In this document: in pieces, positions 31,817 to 41,300 of the stretch
Layout of the letters: each line of letters begins with the position of its first letter
How positions within the stretch are numbered: the first letter of the stretch is position 1
Source: Gemmatimonadaceae bacterium
GTDB lineage: Bacteria > Gemmatimonadota > Gemmatimonadetes > Gemmatimonadales > Gemmatimonadaceae
Direction: 5' to 3'
Assembly (NCBI GenBank): GCA_025928185.1
Contig: JAICKA010000007.1
Coordinates: forward strand, 1-64,000
DNA length: 64,000 nt
Position numbers and translations under genes: made by a program
Notes under the pieces: model-generated
Databases searched by the model: none
The model's input: the letters and a program-made list of their open reading frames with translations, nothing else
Told to the model about the DNA's origin: nothing

Positions 31817-34800
31817 TCAACGTTTGGCAAGTATCTCGTAACGTCTTGCCATTTCAGCATATCCGAGCTTGCCAACTTCCTCGGCGTACCGGCTGATCGA
31901 GCTCCGGAGCCAGCCCGGATCGATGTCCCCGATGGCGTCGGCGCAAACGGCCGTAAGCCACGCTGCCGCATACACTTCCGTGGGCTCGGCCAAGGTGAGC
32001 GCCGTGTCGATCCGCGCCCGCGCCTCGTCCACCCGCCCGTCCAGCACCGCCAGACGCACCGCCAGCGCCTCGATCAGCTCGCGGCCCTGGAACCAGTCCG
32101 GACGTGCCACCAGCCGCTCCTCGACCTCGGCCAGCCGCTCGCGCGCATCCTCCACGCGCCCCAGCTCGAGAAAACAGATGCCAATGCCCGCGATCGAGCC
32201 GATCTCGATATCGGATTGACCGACACGCTGGGCCAATGGCAACGTCGCCTCGTATAGATCGATCGCGGAATCCCACGCGCCGAGCTCGCGCTCGACGTGC
32301 GCCATGTTGTAGAGCGCGGCAAGCTGCATCTGGCTGTTCTTCACCGACGCGAACAGCTCGATCGCTTCGCCGAACTGCTCGCGCGCCTTGTCATAGTCGC
32401 CCGATTTCTGACTCAGCACACCGAAGTTGAGCGCCGCCATGCCCCACAAGTCCGGCATTCCCGCCGCGCGGCAAACCGATACCGCCATGGTCATCGCGCG
32501 AATTGCCTCGGGAATCTTTCCCTCCAGCTGCGTGGCCACGCCGAGGTTGATGTAGCAGCGCGCCTGGCCGCGCACGTCGCCCGCACCTTCGTACAAATGC
32601 AGCGCACGGATGGCGATCTCTCGTGCGCGCGCCGGCGTGGCCTGCAACATCGACACGCAATGGCGGTTCAACGATTCCGCCAGCAGCGGCCGGTCGCCGA
32701 TTCGTTCGGCCATCTCCACGCACTCACTCGCGATACGCTCGGCCGTGCGCTGGTCGCCCAGCCGTCCGTGCGTCTGCGAGGCCATCGTGAGAATCGTGAC
32801 GCGCTCGCGGTCGAATCCGAGCGTGCGCGCTTCGTCGTCGAGCGCCTTGAGCGAGTCGAGCGTGATCCGCGCCGGCTGTCCCTGTTCCATGCGCGCGCGT
32901 TCACGCATGCGCCGAAGCGTCAGCGCGCGACGCCGGTCGCCCTGGGTGTCGAACCACTCGATCGCCAGATCGCACAACTCTTCGACCTCGTCGTAGCGGC
33001 CGCCGGCTTCGGCCAGGTAGGCGAGCGCCACGCGCACGTCGGCCAGCTCGCCCGGCGTGGTCGCATTGCGCGCCGCCAGCTCGAGGTAGCCCACGGCCGC
33101 CGCGTTGGCGTACACGCGCTCGGCGTCGTTCGCCGCGAGCTGGCCGTAACGGAACGCCGCGGCCATCGAGTGCGCGCGGTCGAAGTGGAACGCGATCTCG
33201 CGGGCGACCCTGGTTGGCCGCTTCTCGAGCGCCTGGCCCACGCGCTCGTGCAGCGGCGCCAGCCGCTCGCGCGGAATCGACTCGACGAGCGCTTCGCGAA
33301 CCTGCTCGTGCGTGAACGCGTAGCCGCCGCCGTATCGCTCGTAGCTCGGGCGGAGCAATCCGGCAGCGAGACCTTCGGACAACGCGAGCTGCACGGCGGG
33401 TTCGCTGCCCGCACCCGCCGCCACGACGAGACTCACGTCGAACGTGCGGCCGATGATCGCCGCCGTCCACAGCACCGCCTGCGTGCTCGACGAGAAGCGG
33501 CTGAGGCGGTGCGCCAGCAAGGCGGAAAGTCCAGCCGGCAGACGAAGCTCCGATACCGGGCTCCACTCCCAACGCTCGCCCGAATGCCAGATCGCGCCGT
33601 CCTCGAGCAACGACCGCAGCACATGATTGATGAACAGCGGATTGCCTTCCGTGTGGCGATACAGGAACGCCAGAAATTCACGCCCGACCTGCTGCCGGTG
33701 GAACGCGCCCTCGAGCCACTGCTTCACTTCGGCGCGAGTGAGACCGGAGAGCGTGACGCTGCGCGCCAGCTCGTAACCCGAGAGCGCTTCGCGGTGCTGC
33801 GCGACCGCGGCCGGCAGCGTCCCGGGCCGCATGGTCATGCAGACCATCAGCCGGTCGGAATCGAGATGCGCCACCAGACGCTCGAGCACGTCCCACGATG
33901 TGATGTCCGCCCACTGCATCTCGTCGAGCACGAGCACGAGCGGCGCCGATTCGGCGGTCATCGTGATGTACTCGGCGATCTCCTCGAACAGGAGGTACTG
34001 GCTGTGCGCCTGCGCTTCGAGGCGGTCGCCGCCGCCGACGGTCGGCACGAGATTCTGCAATTCGCGCCACTCGCGCCGCGGACGCGACGGCAGCCGTTCG
34101 AGCTGCTTCAGCACCTCGACCCACACGGCGTACGGATCGCGGACCGGCGAATTGCGCGAGCCGGCAATCACGAAGCGCCCACCGCGCAGCCGGACTTCGG
34201 ACTCGAGCTGGCGGAGTAGTGTGGCCGAGCCGAGTCCTGCATCCGCGGACACGGTGACGAGCCGGGGATCGCCACCGCACGCTTCGTCGAGCCATTTGTT
34301 CAGCATCGCGAGATCCTGCACGCGACCCGCGAAGCGGTCGATCGCCAGCGGGCGATGCAGCGGCTGATGGTGCGCGAGCGGTGCCGCGCTCGCGCCGTCT
34401 CCACCCTGGAATTGCACGCGCAGCATCGTCGCTTCGGCGGCGTGGGCGAGCGCCTCGTAGGTGTCGCCGTGGTCGGGCGCGGCCGCGGCGCCGAACGAGA
34501 GCGTCACCGGCCCATCCGCGCCGGCAAAGGCGTGCACGCGCACCGAGGCCGCGATGCGTTCGCCGACCGAGCGCCCGTTTTCGGCGCTCGCGGCGACGAG
34601 GACGATGAGAATTCGCTCATCGAGCTGCGCGATGACGTCGCCGTCGCGCAGCGCGTGCCGCACCATCTCGAACACGCCGTCCAGCACCGCCTGCGCGGAT
34701 TCCGGTCCGCGCGATTCGGCGAGCGCCGCATAGCCGTCGACTTCGCCCGACAGGACCGCCGTCGGCTGCTTGGTCGTGGCGTGCGTGATCAGCGCCTCGG

Positions 34801-34915
34801 CGGCGGCGATGAATTCGTCGGGGGTATTGAACTGATGGGGCACGCCGGGGGCGGGTCGGGCGGAGGAAAACGGGCGGGACGGGCCGATACAATCAATACG
34901 CGCAAAGATTTGCAA
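31817..34915 (-). CDS. GGDEF-like / ATPase / TPR multidomain protein
   Basis: Up to 1032 residues in three parts. Residues about 30-170 resemble a nucleotide-cyclase/GGDEF fold (LSGEVDGYAALAESRGPESA, VTLSFGAAAAPDHGDTYEAL) but lack the GGDEF signature (QLDERILIVLV in its place). Residues about 190-560 are an AAA/STAND-type ATPase with Walker B LVLVLDEMQWAD; Walker A reads SADAGLGSATLL, without the lysine. From about 600 to the end are TPR-like helices (YINLGVATQLEGKIPEAI, LNFGVLSQKSGDYDKAREQF). The domain order is that of adenylate cyclase/LuxR-type STAND regulators, but no output domain is visible. The start is TTG at 34915; GTG at 34843 is an alternative. Confidence 0.75.
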   Translation of the reverse strand: MQIFARIDCIGPSRPFSSARPAPGVPHQFNTPDEFIAAAEALITHATTKQPTAVLSGEVDGYAALAESRGPESAQAVLDGVFEMVRHALRDGDVIAQLDERILIVLVAASAENGRSVGERIAASVRVHAFAGADGPVTLSFGAAAAPDHGDTYEALAHAAEATMLRVQFQGGDGASAAPLAHHQPLHRPLAIDRFAGRVQDLAMLNKWLDEACGGDPRLVTVSADAGLGSATLLRQLESEVRLRGGRFVIAGSRNSPVRDPYAVWVEVLKQLERLPSRPRREWRELQNLVPTVGGGDRLEAQAHSQYLLFEEIAEYITMTAESAPLVLVLDEMQWADITSWDVLERLVAHLDSDRLMVCMTMRPGTLPAAVAQHREALSGYELARSVTLSGLTRAEVKQWLEGAFHRQQVGREFLAFLYRHTEGNPLFINHVLRSLLEDGAIWHSGERWEWSPVSELRLPAGLSALLAHRLSRFSSSTQAVLWTAAIIGRTFDVSLVVAAGAGSEPAVQLALSEGLAAGLLRPSYERYGGGYAFTHEQVREALVESIPRERLAPLHERVGQALEKRPTRVAREIAFHFDRAHSMAAAFRYGQLAANDAERVYANAAAVGYLELAARNATTPGELADVRVALAYLAEAGGRYDEVEELCDLAIEWFDTQGDRRRALTLRRMRERARMEQGQPARITLDSLKALDDEARTLGFDRERVTILTMASQTHGRLGDQRTAERIASECVEMAERIGDRPLLAESLNRHCVSMLQATPARAREIAIRALHLYEGAGDVRGQARCYINLGVATQLEGKIPEAIRAMTMAVSVCRAAGMPDLWGMAALNFGVLSQKSGDYDKAREQFGEAIELFASVKNSQMQLAALYNMAHVERELGAWDSAIDLYEATLPLAQRVGQSDIEIGSIAGIGICFLELGRVEDARERLAEVEERLVARPDWFQGRELIEALAVRLAVLDGRVDEARARIDTALTLAEPTEVYAAAWLTAVCADAIGDIDPGWLRSSISRYAEEVGKLGYAEMARRYEILAKR

Positions 34916-35052
34916 ACGTATCTATAGGAGTATCGGCACCTGCTCTACCGTAGGAGCCGCTCACGGGGGGCGCAAGTGCCGGTGCCGTCCCGGTGTGTTA
35001 ACGCCCGGCGAGCGCCAGCGTCTACACAGCAGCTTCTCCGGTCACGGGTGCC
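34916..35052. promoter_or_regulatory. Divergent promoter region
   Basis: 137 bp between the STAND-like gene (minus) and DUF1800 (plus). CTATAGATAC at 34917-34926 (minus) could be a -10 box for the STAND-like gene, which would place transcription close to its start codon. CGGCACC/GGTGCCG inverted half sites (about 34936 and 34979) flank the middle. No finer assignment is possible. Confidence 0.35.
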
Positions 35053-36933
35053 ATGCACAGGTCAACCGCTCTCGCGTCGATCGTACTGCTGCCGGCGTTC
35101 GCCCTGCAATCGGGCACGCTCGGCCGCGTTCCAACGCCGCGCCCTCCGACTACCGCCGCGTCCGCTGCCGCCGCTGCACCGCGCGAGCAACTCCCGGACG
35201 AACAAATTCAGCAAGTGCTCAATCGGCTGGCGTTCGGTCCCAGACCGGGCGATGCGGCGGCTGTACGCGCAATGGGCGTCGACAAGTGGATCGAGCTGCA
35301 GCTCCATCCAGAGCGCATCGACGATCGCGCGACCGATGCACTGATGGCGCGCTATCCGGTTTTTCAGATGTCGACGCCGGACATCGTCCACAACTTCACC
35401 GTCGTGCGTCAGTTGCAGCGGCAGGTGAAAAAGGCGGCCGGCGCGGACAGCGCGAACAAGCAGGGCGCCCGGCGCGAGGTGCTGGCCGACAACCCGCAGC
35501 TCGTCCAGGCGGTGCGCGAGTCGCGCCAGATGGTCGGGGAAGTGCAGTCGGCCGAGCTCGCACGCGCGGTGGCGAGCAATCGGCAGCTCGAGGAAGTGAT
35601 GGTCGACTTCTGGGAGAATCACTTCAGCGTGTTCGCGGGCAAGGGACAAACGCGACTGTTCCTCGCCGCGTACGATCGCGACGCGATCCGTCCCAACGCG
35701 CTCGGTAAATTCCGCGATCTGCTCGAGGCCGTGGCGAAGAGTCCCGCGATGCTGTTCTTCCTCGACAACTGGGAAAGCGTGGCCGACAGCACGCATCACA
35801 CGCTGTCGCAGGCACAATTCGCCCGGGGGCGGTTCGGTCGCGGGCGGCTGCGCGCGGTGCGCCGTCCGGCCCAGCGAGGCCAGCAAGCGAACGCGCAGCA
35901 GCGTCCGAAGCGCGGCGTCAACGAGAACTACGGCCGCGAGCTGATGGAGCTGCACACGCTCGGCGTCGACGGCGGCTATACGCAGAAGGATGTGCAGGAA
36001 GTGGCGCGCGCCTTCACCGGGTGGACCTTCAACCGTCAGACCGGCGCGTTCGTCTTCAACCCGCGCGTGCACGACGCCGACCCCAAGGTGATCCTCGGCC
36101 ACAAATTCCCCGCCGGCCGCGGCATCGAGGACGGCGAGGAAGTGCTGGACATTCTCGCCAGCTCGCCGGCCACCGCGCACTTCATCACGACCAAGCTCGC
36201 GCGCCACTTCGTGAGCGATGATCCGCCGAAGGCGCTCGTCGATCGCTGTGCGAACGAATTCACGAAGACGCAGGGCGACATTCGCGAAACGCTGCGCTGC
36301 ATCATCACGTCGCCCGAGTTCTTCAGCAACGCCGCCTTCCGCGCCAAGGTCAAGACGCCGTTCGAGGTCGTGGCGAGCGGGTTGCGCGCGATCGGCGCAC
36401 AGCCGGACACGACGCCGCGCACGGCGCAGCTCGTCGCCCGACTCGGCGAACCGATCTTCGGCCGCCAGACGCCTGACGGCTGGCCCGATCGCGGCGACGC
36501 GTGGATGAACACCGGCGCGATCCTCAACCGCATCAACTTCGGGCTCGCGCTCGCTTCCGGCAGACTGCCTGGTGCGCAGCTCTCGAACTGGCCGGCGCTC
36601 GAGTCGCTGCGCACGAAACCGCGCGCGCAGCAGGTGGACGGCATCGTCAACGAGGTCCTCGGCGGCAAGGTATCGCCCGAGACACGCCAGGTGCTGATGA
36701 GCGGCGACAATCCGATGCTCGGCAGCGCAGCGCCGGACAGCACGATGATGATGGATCACGCCTCCGACGACATGGGCGGCGGCGGGCGCGGCAAGGCCGG
36801 CGGTGGGAAGGGCGGATTCAAGGGTCGTGGCGCCAACGCGGGCGCTGGGCTGCTCGCGCGTCCCGTCGATCTCAAGGGTGTCGCGCAGGTGCTGGGCCTG
36901 GCGCTTGGCGCGCCGGAATTTCAACGTCGTTAG
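35053..36933 (+). CDS. DUF1800 domain-containing protein, secreted
   Basis: 626-residue exported protein with signal-like MHRSTALASIVLLPAFALQS. The DUF1800 fold shows QVLNRLAFGPRPGD near residue 55, VMVDFWENHFSVFAGKG, NENYGRELMELHTLGVDGGY, VARAFTGWTF, FITTKLARHFVSDDPP and FEVVASGLRAIGA. It is the usual partner of DUF1501 proteins; the pair is common in Planctomycetota, Gemmatimonadota and others and its biochemical role is unknown. A Gly/Met-rich insert (MMMDHASDDMGGGGRGKAGG) near the end is unusual. The partner starts 24 bp downstream. Confidence 0.9.
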   Translation: MHRSTALASIVLLPAFALQSGTLGRVPTPRPPTTAASAAAAAPREQLPDEQIQQVLNRLAFGPRPGDAAAVRAMGVDKWIELQLHPERIDDRATDALMARYPVFQMSTPDIVHNFTVVRQLQRQVKKAAGADSANKQGARREVLADNPQLVQAVRESRQMVGEVQSAELARAVASNRQLEEVMVDFWENHFSVFAGKGQTRLFLAAYDRDAIRPNALGKFRDLLEAVAKSPAMLFFLDNWESVADSTHHTLSQAQFARGRFGRGRLRAVRRPAQRGQQANAQQRPKRGVNENYGRELMELHTLGVDGGYTQKDVQEVARAFTGWTFNRQTGAFVFNPRVHDADPKVILGHKFPAGRGIEDGEEVLDILASSPATAHFITTKLARHFVSDDPPKALVDRCANEFTKTQGDIRETLRCIITSPEFFSNAAFRAKVKTPFEVVASGLRAIGAQPDTTPRTAQLVARLGEPIFGRQTPDGWPDRGDAWMNTGAILNRINFGLALASGRLPGAQLSNWPALESLRTKPRAQQVDGIVNEVLGGKVSPETRQVLMSGDNPMLGSAAPDSTMMMDHASDDMGGGGRGKAGGGKGGFKGRGANAGAGLLARPVDLKGVAQVLGLALGAPEFQRR

Positions 36934-36956
36934 CATTCTCTGAAGAGGCAACTGCC

Positions 36957-38243
36957 ATGAATCGCAGAGTCTTCATGAAGTCCGGCGCGATGGCGCTGGC
37001 GACGATGGGCCTGAGCCCGTCGTTTCTCCGGCGCAGCGTGTTCGCCCAGGATCTGCTCAAGGGCGCGGCGCTCAACGGCAACCGGCGCGGCAAGGTGCTG
37101 ATCTGCCTCTTCCAGCGCGGCGCGGCGGATGCGCTCAACGTCGTCGTGCCGCACGGCGAGCGAGCGTACTATCAGATGCGGCCGACGATCGCGGTGCCCC
37201 GCCCCGTTTCGGGCGCGGCGGAGACGGCGATCGATCTCGACGGCTTCTTCGGACTGCACCCGTCGCTCGCGGCGTTTAAGCCGTTGTGGGACGACGGCAT
37301 TCTCGCGCCGGTGCACGCCGTTGGCAGTCCGAGCAACACGCGCTCGCACTTCGACGCGCAGGACTACATGGAAAGCGGTACGCCCGACGCGAAGGGCACG
37401 CCCGACGGCTGGCTCAATCGCTATCTCGCCGCAAAGGGCACGTGCGAGGAGTGCAAGATCGGCCAGCCGGATGCCGGGTCGACCTTCGAAGCGGTGTCGA
37501 TGACGCCGCAGACGCCGCGAATTCTCGAGGGACCGGCGCCGAGCGTGGCGATGAACAGTCTCGACGAATTCACGATCCGCACGAACGGGACCCAGGCCGA
37601 GCGAATCGAGGCGTTGTACCGCACCGGCAGTGCGGACGTCGTCCACGCCGCGGGCGGCGAGATGTTCGAAGCGATGAAGATGCTGAAGTCCGCGAACCCG
37701 CAGCAGTATCAGTCTCAGAACGGCGCCGAGTATCCGCGCAGTCCGTTCGGCCAGCACCTGAAGCAGATCGCGCAGCTCATCAAGGCCGATGTCGGTCTCG
37801 AGATCGCGTTCGCCGACGTGGGCGGCTGGGACACGCACGTGAATCAGGGCGGAGCAACCGGTCAGCTCGCCAATCGCCTCGACGACTTCTCGAAGTCGAT
37901 CGCCGCGCTGACGCAGGACCTCGGCAACCGCATGGCGGATGTCACGATTCTCACGATGTCGGAGTTCGGCCGTACGGCGCACCAGAACGGCAACGGCGGC
38001 ACGGACCACGGCCACGCGACGGCGATGTTCGTCATCGGCGGCGACGTAAAGGGCCACAAGGTCCACGGCAAGTGGCCCGGGCTCGAGCCCGAGCAGCTCA
38101 ACGAAGGCCGCGACCTGGCACTGACGACGGACTTCCGTTCAGTGTTCTCTGAAGTCGCGTTCAAGCACCTCGGCGCGGCGAAGATGGATGCGGTGTTCCC
38201 GGGGTTCCAGAAAGGTCAGGAGAGCTGGATCGGCGTGCTGTAG
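36957..38243 (+). CDS. DUF1501 domain-containing protein, Tat-exported
   Basis: 428-residue protein with a twin-arginine leader (MNRRVFMKSGAMALATMG). The alkaline-phosphatase-like fold of DUF1501 is seen in LICLFQRGAADALNVVVPHG, GFFGLHPSLAAFKPLW, VGSPSNTRSHFDAQDYMESG, AFADVGGWDTHVNQGG, TMSEFGRTAHQNGNGGTDHG and ATAMFVIGGDVKG. The conserved Asp/His residues suggest metal binding. It forms an operon with the DUF1800 gene; GAGG precedes the ATG. Confidence 0.92.
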   Translation: MNRRVFMKSGAMALATMGLSPSFLRRSVFAQDLLKGAALNGNRRGKVLICLFQRGAADALNVVVPHGERAYYQMRPTIAVPRPVSGAAETAIDLDGFFGLHPSLAAFKPLWDDGILAPVHAVGSPSNTRSHFDAQDYMESGTPDAKGTPDGWLNRYLAAKGTCEECKIGQPDAGSTFEAVSMTPQTPRILEGPAPSVAMNSLDEFTIRTNGTQAERIEALYRTGSADVVHAAGGEMFEAMKMLKSANPQQYQSQNGAEYPRSPFGQHLKQIAQLIKADVGLEIAFADVGGWDTHVNQGGATGQLANRLDDFSKSIAALTQDLGNRMADVTILTMSEFGRTAHQNGNGGTDHGHATAMFVIGGDVKGHKVHGKWPGLEPEQLNEGRDLALTTDFRSVFSEVAFKHLGAAKMDAVFPGFQKGQESWIGVL

Positions 38244-38309
38244 CCGCTCGCTGCACCGCTACGGCCGGCCGCTGACGGACGCTGGCATACGTCGTTTGGA
38301 GCGTGAAGG

Positions 38310-38352
38310 ATCGCACCATGACACTCCCTCAGTGAGGCGTGCATGGTGCGAT
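38310..38352 (+). promoter_or_regulatory. Inverted repeat enclosing the 38343 start codon
   Basis: ATCGCACCATG (38310-38320) and CATGGTGCGAT (38342-38352) are exact complements separated by 21 nt. The right arm contains the start codon at 38343, and the Shine-Dalgarno-like GAGG lies in the loop. It could be a hairpin blocking translation or a DNA operator. Confidence 0.55.
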
Positions 38353-39314
38353 TCGTTTGTGTTCTCCTGATACTGGTCGCCGGTCGCGTGGGTGCGCAGA
38401 CGGCGCCGAGCGACGTCGAGCGCCAGATCCTTGCCGCGCGTGACACCGTCTGGCGTGCGTGGTTCGCCAACGACACCGCAGTCCTGAAACGAGTGCTGCC
38501 GGCGGCGGTCGCGACGCATGAGGGTAGTACGGGCCAGTGGAGCGACCGCACGAAGACGCTCGCCGACGCTCGGGCGTTCGCCGGCAGCGGCGGTCGGCTC
38601 GAGCACCTCGCGTTCGCGAATACTCATGTAAGCGTGAATGGCGACGCGGCGCTGGTTACGTCGATCTACACGCTCGTGATGCACGGCAATGGCCGGCCCG
38701 ACACGAGCCGCGGACGCGCCGTCGAGCTGTTCGTCCGGCAGAACGGCGGCTGGGTGAATCCGTTCTGGCAGCTGTCGAGCGCGCCCGGCTTCGATCGCGA
38801 GGTGCAGCTGCCGGACACCCTCGGCGCCAACTTCTCCGCCGCGGACAGCCTCACCGCGACCGGCTCACCGTCGGATTACGATGCGCTGATCGGCGTCTGG
38901 CAGTTTCACTTTCAGTCGCGCAGCAGCAAGACCAGCTTCGGTCCGGGCTTCGATGGACACTGGACGTTCGAGAAGAAGCCCGGCGGCATGATCATCGAGG
39001 ATCACTGGCGGCCCGACGATCCGAAATCGCCGTACGGGGCGAGCACGTACACGTATCGCTCATTCGATCCCGTGAAGAAGATCTGGCGCATCGTCGGCAT
39101 GGAGTCACAGCGCGGCGGGTTCCAGCCGGGCCTCACGTGGTCCGACGCGAACAACCGCTACGCGATTCAGCACGACGGCAACACGATGGTGCGCATCCGC
39201 TACTTCGCCATCGAGCCCGATCATTTCCTCTGGCGCGCCGACGGCACGCCCGATGGCGGCAAGACATGGATCCGCGACATCTGGACGATGGAGGCAAGAC
39301 GCATCGGAAAGTGA
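38343..39314 (+). CDS. NTF2-like (DUF4440-type) exported protein
   Basis: 323-residue protein with a signal peptide (MVRFVCVLLILVAGRVGAQ). Residues about 24-140 form an NTF2-like cone fold (VERQILAARDTVWRAWFAND, HVSVNGDAALVTSIYTLVMH, RAVELFVRQNGGWVNPFWQL). Residues about 170-320 form a second beta-rich domain (DALIGVWQFHFQSRSSKT, GPGFDGHWTFEKKPGGMIIE, RIVGMESQRGGFQPGL), lipocalin-like in character. Ligand unknown. The gene stands alone, with a start-codon hairpin. Confidence 0.72.
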   Translation: MVRFVCVLLILVAGRVGAQTAPSDVERQILAARDTVWRAWFANDTAVLKRVLPAAVATHEGSTGQWSDRTKTLADARAFAGSGGRLEHLAFANTHVSVNGDAALVTSIYTLVMHGNGRPDTSRGRAVELFVRQNGGWVNPFWQLSSAPGFDREVQLPDTLGANFSAADSLTATGSPSDYDALIGVWQFHFQSRSSKTSFGPGFDGHWTFEKKPGGMIIEDHWRPDDPKSPYGASTYTYRSFDPVKKIWRIVGMESQRGGFQPGLTWSDANNRYAIQHDGNTMVRIRYFAIEPDHFLWRADGTPDGGKTWIRDIWTMEARRIGK

Positions 39315-39337
39315 TCGCGGCGTCCCGTGCACGCGCC

Positions 39338-40063
39338 TCACGCGCGCGCGCGAACCGCTGCCGTCACCTCGGCGCGGCGGCGGCGTGAAATCGGAATTTT
39401 GTAGCCCGACGCGAGGACGGCGGTCAATCGATCGCCGTCCTCCGTGCGCAGGGCGCGCACGCCGGCGACGCGCACGATCGCCTTGCGATGCGCGCGGACG
39501 AACCCGTGGCCGCCCACGCGCCGCTCGAGTCGGTCGAGCGATTCCCGAATGAGATAGCTCCGCGGACCCACCCACACCCGCGCGTAGTAGTCCGCCGCCT
39601 CGATCCAGTCGATCTCGCCAAGCTCGATGACGAGCGCGCCGCGCGGCGTGCTGACGACGAGCGCCGGGTCGGGCGATGCGCCGCGAGCAGCGCGCAGCCG
39701 CTTGAGCACGCGTCGCATCGTCACGCCGAACCGCTCCTCGTTCAGCGGCTTCACGAGATAGTCGACCGCCTCGGCGTCGAACGCGCGGATCGCAAACTCG
39801 TCGTACGCCGTCACGAACACCACGGCGGGCATGCGCTCCGGCGTTCGGAGACGAATGACATCGAATCCGCCAAGCTCCGGCATCTGGATGTCGAGAAAGA
39901 CGACGTCGGGCGCGAGCGCGTCGAGCGCCGCGAGCACATCGCGACCGTTGCGACACTCGCCGGCGATGACGAACTCGGGGAATGCGCGCAGCAATTGTCG
40001 CACACCGCGGCGCGCCGCCGGCTCGTCATCGACGATCAGCACGCGCCAGCTAGGCGACGGCAT
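39338..40063 (-). CDS. LytTR-type response regulator
   Basis: 241-residue regulator. The receiver domain has acidic VLIVDDEPAARRG, the phosphoacceptor Asp in VVFLDIQMPELGG, Thr in FVTAYDEFAI and Lys in YLVKPLNEERFG. The C-terminal LytTR DNA-binding domain has IDWIEAADYYARVWVG, YLIRESLDRLERRVGGHGFV and RAHRKAIVRV. The gene overlaps the sensor kinase gene by 14 bp and is its cognate regulator. Target genes are not evident. Confidence 0.93.
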   Translation of the reverse strand: MPSPSWRVLIVDDEPAARRGVRQLLRAFPEFVIAGECRNGRDVLAALDALAPDVVFLDIQMPELGGFDVIRLRTPERMPAVVFVTAYDEFAIRAFDAEAVDYLVKPLNEERFGVTMRRVLKRLRAARGASPDPALVVSTPRGALVIELGEIDWIEAADYYARVWVGPRSYLIRESLDRLERRVGGHGFVRAHRKAIVRVAGVRALRTEDGDRLTAVLASGYKIPISRRRRAEVTAAVRARA

Positions 40064-41156
40064 TGGCCTCTCGCTGCGGCGCTTCGTGATATGGAACGAC
40101 CAGCGTCGCGATCACGCCGGGGCCCGGTGCGCGGCCAACGACGGTCAGCGAGGCCGTCGCACCGTACAATGTGCGAAGCCGCTCTCGGGTGTTCTCGATT
40201 CCGTGGCCTTCGATATCCGGGGAGGCGGTCAACCCCGGCCCGTCGTCGGTCACCGTGAGCGCCAGAGTGTCTCCGCGACGGTGCGCGGATAGCGTGATTT
40301 GTCCAGCGTCGGCGCGGCGCGCGACACCGTGTCGCACCGCGTTTTCGACGAGATGCTGCAGAGCGAAGCTCGGAACCGCCGCAGACAATACCGACGCATC
40401 GACGTCGAACTCGGCGCGGAGGCGATCGGAGAACCGCGCCGACTCGACCGCGAGATATTGGCGCACCAGCTCGAGCTCGTCGGCCACCGTGACCTCGTTG
40501 TCGCGCGACCGATGCAGCGTGTGGCGAAGCACGTCGCTGAGCTGCTCGATCACGCGGGTCGCGCGCGACGCGTCACCGTCGCGCACGAGCACGGCGACGG
40601 TATTCAAGCTATTGAACAGGAAATGCGGATTGAGCCGGGCCTGGAGCGCCGACAGTTTCGCCGTGGCGAGCTGGCCCGACACGCGCACGAGCTGCATCTC
40701 GCGGTCGCGATTCTCGGCGAAGTACCTGATCGCGTGCTCGATCCCGACGACGAACAGATACACCGCGACGCCGAACGGCAGCGTCGTGAAGATCCAGCTC
40801 GCGTAGAAGCGCGCGACGCTGCCGCTGAACGAGTTGGGCTGCAGCAGGAGCTTGAGCAGCGTGCCGGCGCTCGCCCACGCGACGCAGAACGCGAGCGACA
40901 GCACGACGTGAATCACGGCATTGCGCCAGAGATGCGGCCGCGCCAACGGGAGTCGTCGGCTCAACGCGAAGATCACCGGCGTGAACAGCGCGTAGAGCAG
41001 CCAGTCGCCGCCGCTGAACAGCACGTCGCTGACCTGAAGCGGCGGACCGCCCCACACGTGATGTTGCGCCAGTGTGTCCACCGCGCCGAGCAGCGCGGGA
41101 ACGGTCCAGGCGAGCGAGACGACCACCCAGGGGCGGAGAGCGGGACGCGCGGTCAC
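40050..41156 (-). CDS. LytS/YehU-type sensor histidine kinase
   Basis: 368-residue membrane kinase. About four N-terminal transmembrane segments (WVVVSLAWTVPALLGAV, LLYALFTPVIFAL, VIHVVLSLAFCVAWASAG, FTTLPFGVAVYLFVVGI) come first. The HisKA_7TM-less LytS core follows: the phospho-His motif LNPHFLFNSLNTVAVL, N-box QHLVENAVRHGVA, and G-boxes TDDGPGL and GHGIENTRERL. There is no extracytoplasmic domain of size, so the signal is probably sensed in the membrane. Operon with the LytTR regulator. Confidence 0.92.
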   Translation of the reverse strand: MTARPALRPWVVVSLAWTVPALLGAVDTLAQHHVWGGPPLQVSDVLFSGGDWLLYALFTPVIFALSRRLPLARPHLWRNAVIHVVLSLAFCVAWASAGTLLKLLLQPNSFSGSVARFYASWIFTTLPFGVAVYLFVVGIEHAIRYFAENRDREMQLVRVSGQLATAKLSALQARLNPHFLFNSLNTVAVLVRDGDASRATRVIEQLSDVLRHTLHRSRDNEVTVADELELVRQYLAVESARFSDRLRAEFDVDASVLSAAVPSFALQHLVENAVRHGVARRADAGQITLSAHRRGDTLALTVTDDGPGLTASPDIEGHGIENTRERLRTLYGATASLTVVGRAPGPGVIATLVVPYHEAPQREANAVA

Positions 41157-41175
41157 GGCGCCACGCTATGACGAC

Positions 41176-41189
41176 GCGTCCCGGGACGC
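41176..41189. promoter_or_regulatory. 14-bp palindrome upstream of kinase gene
   Basis: GCGTCCCGGGACGC is a perfect palindrome 20 bp upstream of the sensor kinase start, in the 144-bp gap shared with the divergent ABC transporter gene. A regulator site is possible; in DNA this GC-rich, chance occurrence cannot be excluded. Confidence 0.3.
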
Positions 41190-41300
41190 AACGCCGCGTC
41201 CGCTCGCTGCGCCCGGGCTGCCGCTTACGGCATTCCTTACAAGTCGGCGGCGACGCTGCTGGCCCGGCGGGCATCGGCATATCAGATTGAGCGCCCACCC

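Noticed and set aside
35062-36951. 629-codon minus-strand frame opposite DUF1800
   Set aside because: It is antisense to a well-supported gene and its translation is low-complexity Arg-rich.
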